From positions 3,516,001 to 3,580,000 of the forward strand of contig NC_063158.1 in the NCBI RefSeq assembly GCF_020921035.1: 64,000 nucleotides of DNA, written 5' to 3'. Within the stretch, counting starts at the first letter, position 1. Every line of letters starts with the position of its first letter. Under the pieces are notes generated by a model, which was not told the DNA's origin, searched no databases, and was given only the letters and a program-made list of their open reading frames with translations. This DNA comes from Rhodamnia argentea. Its lineage: Eukaryota; Streptophyta; Magnoliopsida; Myrtales; Myrtaceae. The translations under genes were made by a program, and so were the position numbers. This document shows positions 61,502-64,000 of the stretch, in pieces.

Positions 61502-62229
61502 ACTTACGTTGGCCATTTTGTATGCATTCCTTTGCGGGTAAAATTTGAAGGGCTTGTCCCTGATAAACTCCATACTTCAAGTTCAATCTCAATTCGGTTT
61601 TCATTTTGTTGTCTCGAAGATAATTCACCATCCATGCGTCGAAAAATCGCAATTGATTCCTTTGGGATCATCGATATTAGGAAGCTGATGTTATTTCGCA
61701 CGAAAGTTGCAGTGTTGATGACAATACATGTTTTAATAATAAATCTTTATTTGCTAGAATGTTGATAATTTTAAAGAAACTAGTGGTAATTCTCTTATGA
61801 GTGAGGGGATATGGAATTAGAGTGACGTTGAGTATTTGTTCAGACAAAAAATAATTGTGCGCACAATTGAGGTTAAATCAAAATTTGGGAGTTTTTAGGG
61901 AATTAAGTCAATATTTGTGGGCATTTATTCCCAATTAAGTCAATACTTGTTATTTTCGTACACTTAAGTTCTTCCATCATCTTCGTGAGCAGCAAAAGCC
62001 TCGTGGATTTGTTCTTCACTACTGTAGTCGCATGTCTTCGTTTATGCTATAACAGAACCCTCTCGACAATTAAAAAGGAAGTTGTTTCTAGGTGCCAAAT
62101 GGAAATATAAAAATATAAAGTTCCATATCTAAAATAGTAAAATAATTTAAAAAGTCTTAGTTGAAAGTAAAAAGAAACATAAATTTGAAAATTGAGCAAA
62201 AACTTAAAATACAAAAAATTAAGATAGGA

Positions 62230-62440
62230 AGGGTTTTGGGTCTATTGGGGTGCAACACTACACCCCTCTCGCCGGCGACGCACCTCACCGTGAACGGACT
62301 AGGGCAAGCACCCTCGTCGGCTCGGTGGTGAGGAGGACTCACGCCCCTCTCTTGGCACCGCCATCGAGTTGGCAAGGGCCGAGCCGCCGCCCTTGTCAGC
62401 GAAAGGGGATGGCGACGCCACCCCCAAAAAGCCCACCTCA
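62230..62440. repeat. GC-rich core of a dispersed repeat in AT-rich DNA
   Basis: About 210 bases of clearly raised GC (CTCTCGCCGGCGACGCACC, GGCAAGGGCCGAGCCGCCGC) stand between AT-rich flanks. It resembles the cores at 15.6, 17.5 and 48.7 kb (GGCGAGGG/CCCTCGCC words). Frames through it on both strands are open by base composition only. Confidence 0.4.
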
Positions 62441-64000
62441 ATGCAATTATCTCTTTATTCAGGTTTTGTTTTCGATATCGAGGTTCTTTTCAATTTTTTC
62501 ATTTTATTTGGCTTTCATTTTTATAGAAGAAGAAATTAATATGGATTGGAGGAACGTCATTTTTAAATTCAATGATCCAAGAATTGATTAAAAAATAATA
62601 AGAATAATCCACATGAGTTTGTCAATTCATTTAAAATTGATGGAAGGACTCAGAGAGCGTTATTACACTTCGAAAAATTTACATTATTACGGGCAAGTAT
62701 CATGTATAAATCATAGTCCCCGGCAAATCTGCTAGCTAATTCCCTTAATTTTACAATCCCTTCGTACGACATTGCTGACTTGGGACTCCTCTTATGACTT
62801 CTTCATCTTACACTTGTAATTACACCGTATGTACACGCATGCGACGTTTTATATGGAAGAAAAAGCTTGGATTATAATTTTTTTTAACCGTTATTATAAA
62901 TTTTAACGGTTATTATAAACTTTTTGCCCCTCCTAGACGTTCATAAATCATGTTTTAACTCTTTTTTTCACAAGCAGTAAACTAGGCACAAAACGACCCG
63001 CATTTATTACGTGACTAAGGTTATAAGCTTTGCGGGACAAAAGAGGTGTTTATATGGACACCCATGGCACAACAAAAGGGGATAAATCACGTTTCACTCA
63101 CTAATTGAATCAGAGCTAGAAAAGAGAAGGGAGAGAGATGAAGAGAGTAAAGTAAACGAACGTAGAAAGTAAACTCTGTGAACTCTTCGGGGTCGACCGA
63201 GTTGGTTGGGGGCATTAAGGGATTTCCAACTCGGAAACTAAAGATAGATTGGTTTCTGACAGTTTTGTGGGCGTTATTGTACCCCGCATACATTGTGGCT
63301 GCGAATATGGTCATGAACACAAGATAAAACGGGCGATTGAGGTATCATAAAACCTTCTCAAAGCAATCCGGCGAGACCTAAAATCGGCACCCGAGCTCGT
63401 CCCAACTTCGGCTCATATTGAAAAGTGGAATTTCAAGCCCGGTTCATTCCGAGTGCAGAAAATTCCAGTGATCTACCTAGAACTCACCAGAACCTCAACT
63501 GTCCGTGAATAAGCAAGCTTACCAAAAATAGATACTTTGAAAAATGTGATTTCGAAAGCCCGAGATGAAATCGTATTCAGATTTTCATCATCATATAGGA
63601 TGAGGGAGAGTGTTCACATGATTTTACTACAACATAAAGGTTGATGAAGATACACTAGTTCTAGCATAATGACTAATCAGTGTTGAGCACATGGTAGGCG
63701 TGGAGACTTAAAACTAAATAGATACGCGAGGAAAAAAAAAAACGGAGATACGGGGGGGGAGCAGTAAATTTTTAGTGGAGGAATCAGGTGCGGGTGGTGG
63801 ATGGAGCAAGTAAATGTCTGAACTATTTACTTTTTACTTTAGGGAAAGGGTGATTCTTGAAGAGTTGAGAAGTGAGATTAAGAAAGGCTTCCTAGTTAAT
63901 ATCTTAAAGACTAGAGAAGACGAGGGACGCTCGTGGGAATTTCCAAAAGTAGGAGACGCATTTGCAGCATTCACTGCAATTTATGAGGGGCGTCGTTGCA

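Larger units (their letters stand above)
55342..64000. other. gene-poor distal region
   Basis: I find no supportable gene in 8.7 kb. Poly-A/T tracts (56,500-56,515; 57,150-57,162; 59,280-59,291), CT tracts and repeat debris dominate. Open frames such as 57499-57807, 58099-58522, 60130-60330 and 63087-63320 do not resemble known proteins and show no splice or codon support. The sequence runs off the window end without an evident gene. Confidence 0.4.

Noticed and set aside
1..64000. CRISPR arrays, phage genes, LTR retrotransposon gag-pol or viral inserts
   Set aside because: No spaced direct repeats, reverse transcriptase, integrase or capsid motifs were seen; the window is ordinary plant nuclear DNA.

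Overview
This is nuclear DNA from a flowering plant. Genes are split by GT/AG introns, intergenic DNA is AT-rich, and every recognisable protein is of a plant family. Long (CT)n tracts and short inverted-repeat elements, some with GC-rich cores, suggest Myrtaceae (Eucalyptus-like). That placement is an impression from repeat style, not a proof.

Layout. 0-3.5 kb is intergenic DNA with repeat debris. 3.86-6.68 kb (+) is a seven-exon ACT-domain-repeat gene of the ACR7/ACR8 type. 6.7-18.9 kb is a long gene-poor stretch with several inverted-repeat elements. 18.95-21.90 kb (+) is an AT-hook/PPC nuclear protein close to AHL1. 23.19-23.71 kb (+) is a small two-helix membrane protein with an acidic tail. 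24.19-24.48 kb (-) is a decayed, intron-containing fragment of plastid CLPR2. 25.54-27.29 kb (-) is an intronless E-class PPR protein (At4g22760-like). 28.23-30.30 kb (-) is a cornichon-family ER cargo receptor. 31.68-32.88 kb (-) is a DUF7054 protein (At4g22758-like). 36.28-40.21 kb (+) is methylsterol monooxygenase SMO1. 41,185-41,257 (+) is tRNA-Lys(CTT). 50.33-52.68 kb (+) is an intronless hAT-transposase-derived host gene (At1g12380/At1g62870-like). 52.7-64 kb contains repeats and microsatellites but no gene I can support.

The genes do not form a pathway: amino-acid sensing, chromatin binding, organelle RNA processing, ER export and sterol synthesis are unrelated jobs. What ties them together is ancestry. 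From memory, Arabidopsis carries the same set split over three segments: At4g22753-At4g22780 (SMO1, DUF7054, PPR, AHL2, ACR7), At4g12080-At4g12110 (AHL1, cornichon, SMO1) and At1g12380-At1g12420 (hAT-like, cornichon, TFB5, CLPR2, ACR8). The window therefore looks like a less fractionated version of one ancestral block, and the CLPR2 relic fits as a member that died in place. I see no defence system, CRISPR array, virus or intact autonomous transposon. The observations most worth checking are the CLPR2 relic, the merged synteny, the altered catalytic residues of the hAT-derived gene, and the unassigned exon-like pieces at 24.9-25.2 kb.
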